NCBI RefSeq assembly: GCF_903166545.1
Contig: NZ_CAESCH010000001.1
Coordinates: forward strand, 2,856,001 to 2,920,000
Origin: Metabacillus schmidteae
GTDB lineage: Bacteria > Bacillota > Bacilli > Bacillales > Bacillaceae
Length of the DNA stretch: 64,000 nt
Reading direction: 5' to 3'
Position 1 is the stretch's first letter. Each line of letters begins with the position of its first letter. The position numbers and the translations under genes are program-made. The notes below the pieces were generated by a model. That model was not told where the DNA came from. It did no database searches and worked only from the letters and a program-made list of their open reading frames with translations. Of the stretch, positions 63,792 through 64,000 are shown one piece after another.

Positions 63792-64000
63792 TCAATCTGT
63801 TGAATGTGTAGACCAATTTTTAATAAAATCTTCTTTTAACAATGAATACATATATAAATCATCAAATTTCCCACATGTAAACTCATAATTCCTTAATAGA
63901 CCTTCTCTAATAAAACCTCGGCTTTCTGCTAATTTTTGTGATGATATATTCGGGGTTTCAATTAATGCTTGTATTCTTCTTATGTTTAAATGTTCAAATC
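63792..64000 (-). CDS. GNAT family N-acetyltransferase, C-terminal part (cut by window edge)
   Basis: The visible 68 residues, read from the window edge, include HLNIRRIQALIETPNISSQ then KLAESRGFIREGLLRNYEF and YMYSLLKEDF. This is the C-terminal half of a RimJ/RimL-type acetyltransferase: the NxxSxxLxExxGF acetyl-CoA region and the final Y-x-L strand. Stop at 63792-63794. The N-terminus lies beyond the window, and its substrate is unknown. Confidence 0.75.
   Translation of the reverse strand, partial: FEHLNIRRIQALIETPNISSQKLAESRGFIREGLLRNYEFTCGKFDDLYMYSLLKEDFIKNWSTHSTD

Overview
The window is an AT-rich chromosomal segment of an aerobic, endospore-forming member of the Bacillaceae (Bacillus sensu lato). 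The evidence is strong AAGGAGG-type ribosome binding sites with frequent TTG/GTG starts, sigma-A promoters, a YjcZ-type sporulation protein, HelD, a GltC/glutamate dehydrogenase pair, a glucarate/galactarate cluster like B. subtilis ycbC-ycbH, an LnrJKLMN-like module, and class I cobalamin and c-di-GMP riboswitches. No prophage, plasmid functions, tRNA, rRNA or CRISPR were seen. One complete IS1182-type element is present.

Layout. 1-3.7 kb: a cut gene, a gene-free tract holding a ~155-bp tandem repeat array with a 310-bp higher-order unit, then a two-gene ABC exporter. 3.7-9.3 kb: class III aminotransferase, dispersed intergenic repeats, YdeI-like protein, and divergent gltC-like/gdhA. 9.3-22.9 kb: one 14-gene cobalamin operon, read leftwards from a B12 riboswitch with terminator. 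It encodes corrinoid uptake (BtuF, BtuC, a BtuD-CbiZ fusion), CbiA, CobT, CobO, CbiP, CbiB, CobD, CobU, CobS, a CobC-like phosphatase, a degenerate CobU paralog and a leaderless BtuF-like protein. 23-30 kb: an MFS carrier, two VOC proteins, an SRPBCC protein, a chemoreceptor behind a c-di-GMP riboswitch, and an unidentified 12-TM carrier. 30.2-45.2 kb: a sugar-acid regulon (garD, LarA-like isomerase, aldehyde dehydrogenase, two kdgD paralogs, a TctCAB transporter, a mannonate-dehydratase-like enzyme, a FadR-type regulator, gudD, gudP). Six copies of the dyad TTGTnnnACAA at five promoters tie it together. 45.2-47.2 kb: the IS element, inserted in the last codons of a small ORF. 47.2-64 kb: helD, yjcZ-like gene, hydrolase, PadR/HAAS pair, an Lnr-like two-component/ABC exporter module, a Mef-like MFS exporter, two small membrane proteins, a TipAL-like MerR regulator and a partial acetyltransferase.

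The most notable finding is ahead of the Mef-like exporter (60092-61342). A TTGATT-N17-TATGAT promoter is followed by a short ORF with a good SD encoding MTASMRLRFLHCNR, which has the length and MRLRF core of the macrolide-sensing ErmD leader. A hairpin, a possible long-range helix and a strong terminator follow. This looks like drug-dependent ribosome-stalling attenuation of an efflux pump. Other points worth checking are a consensus promoter plus terminator that may make a ~135-nt RNA divergent from helD, a Fur box/promoter/terminator unit that may make a ~150-nt RNA, and a possible nickel-pincer epimerase-dehydratase pairing in the sugar-acid regulon. Start codons were re-chosen from ribosome binding sites where these gave a clear answer.
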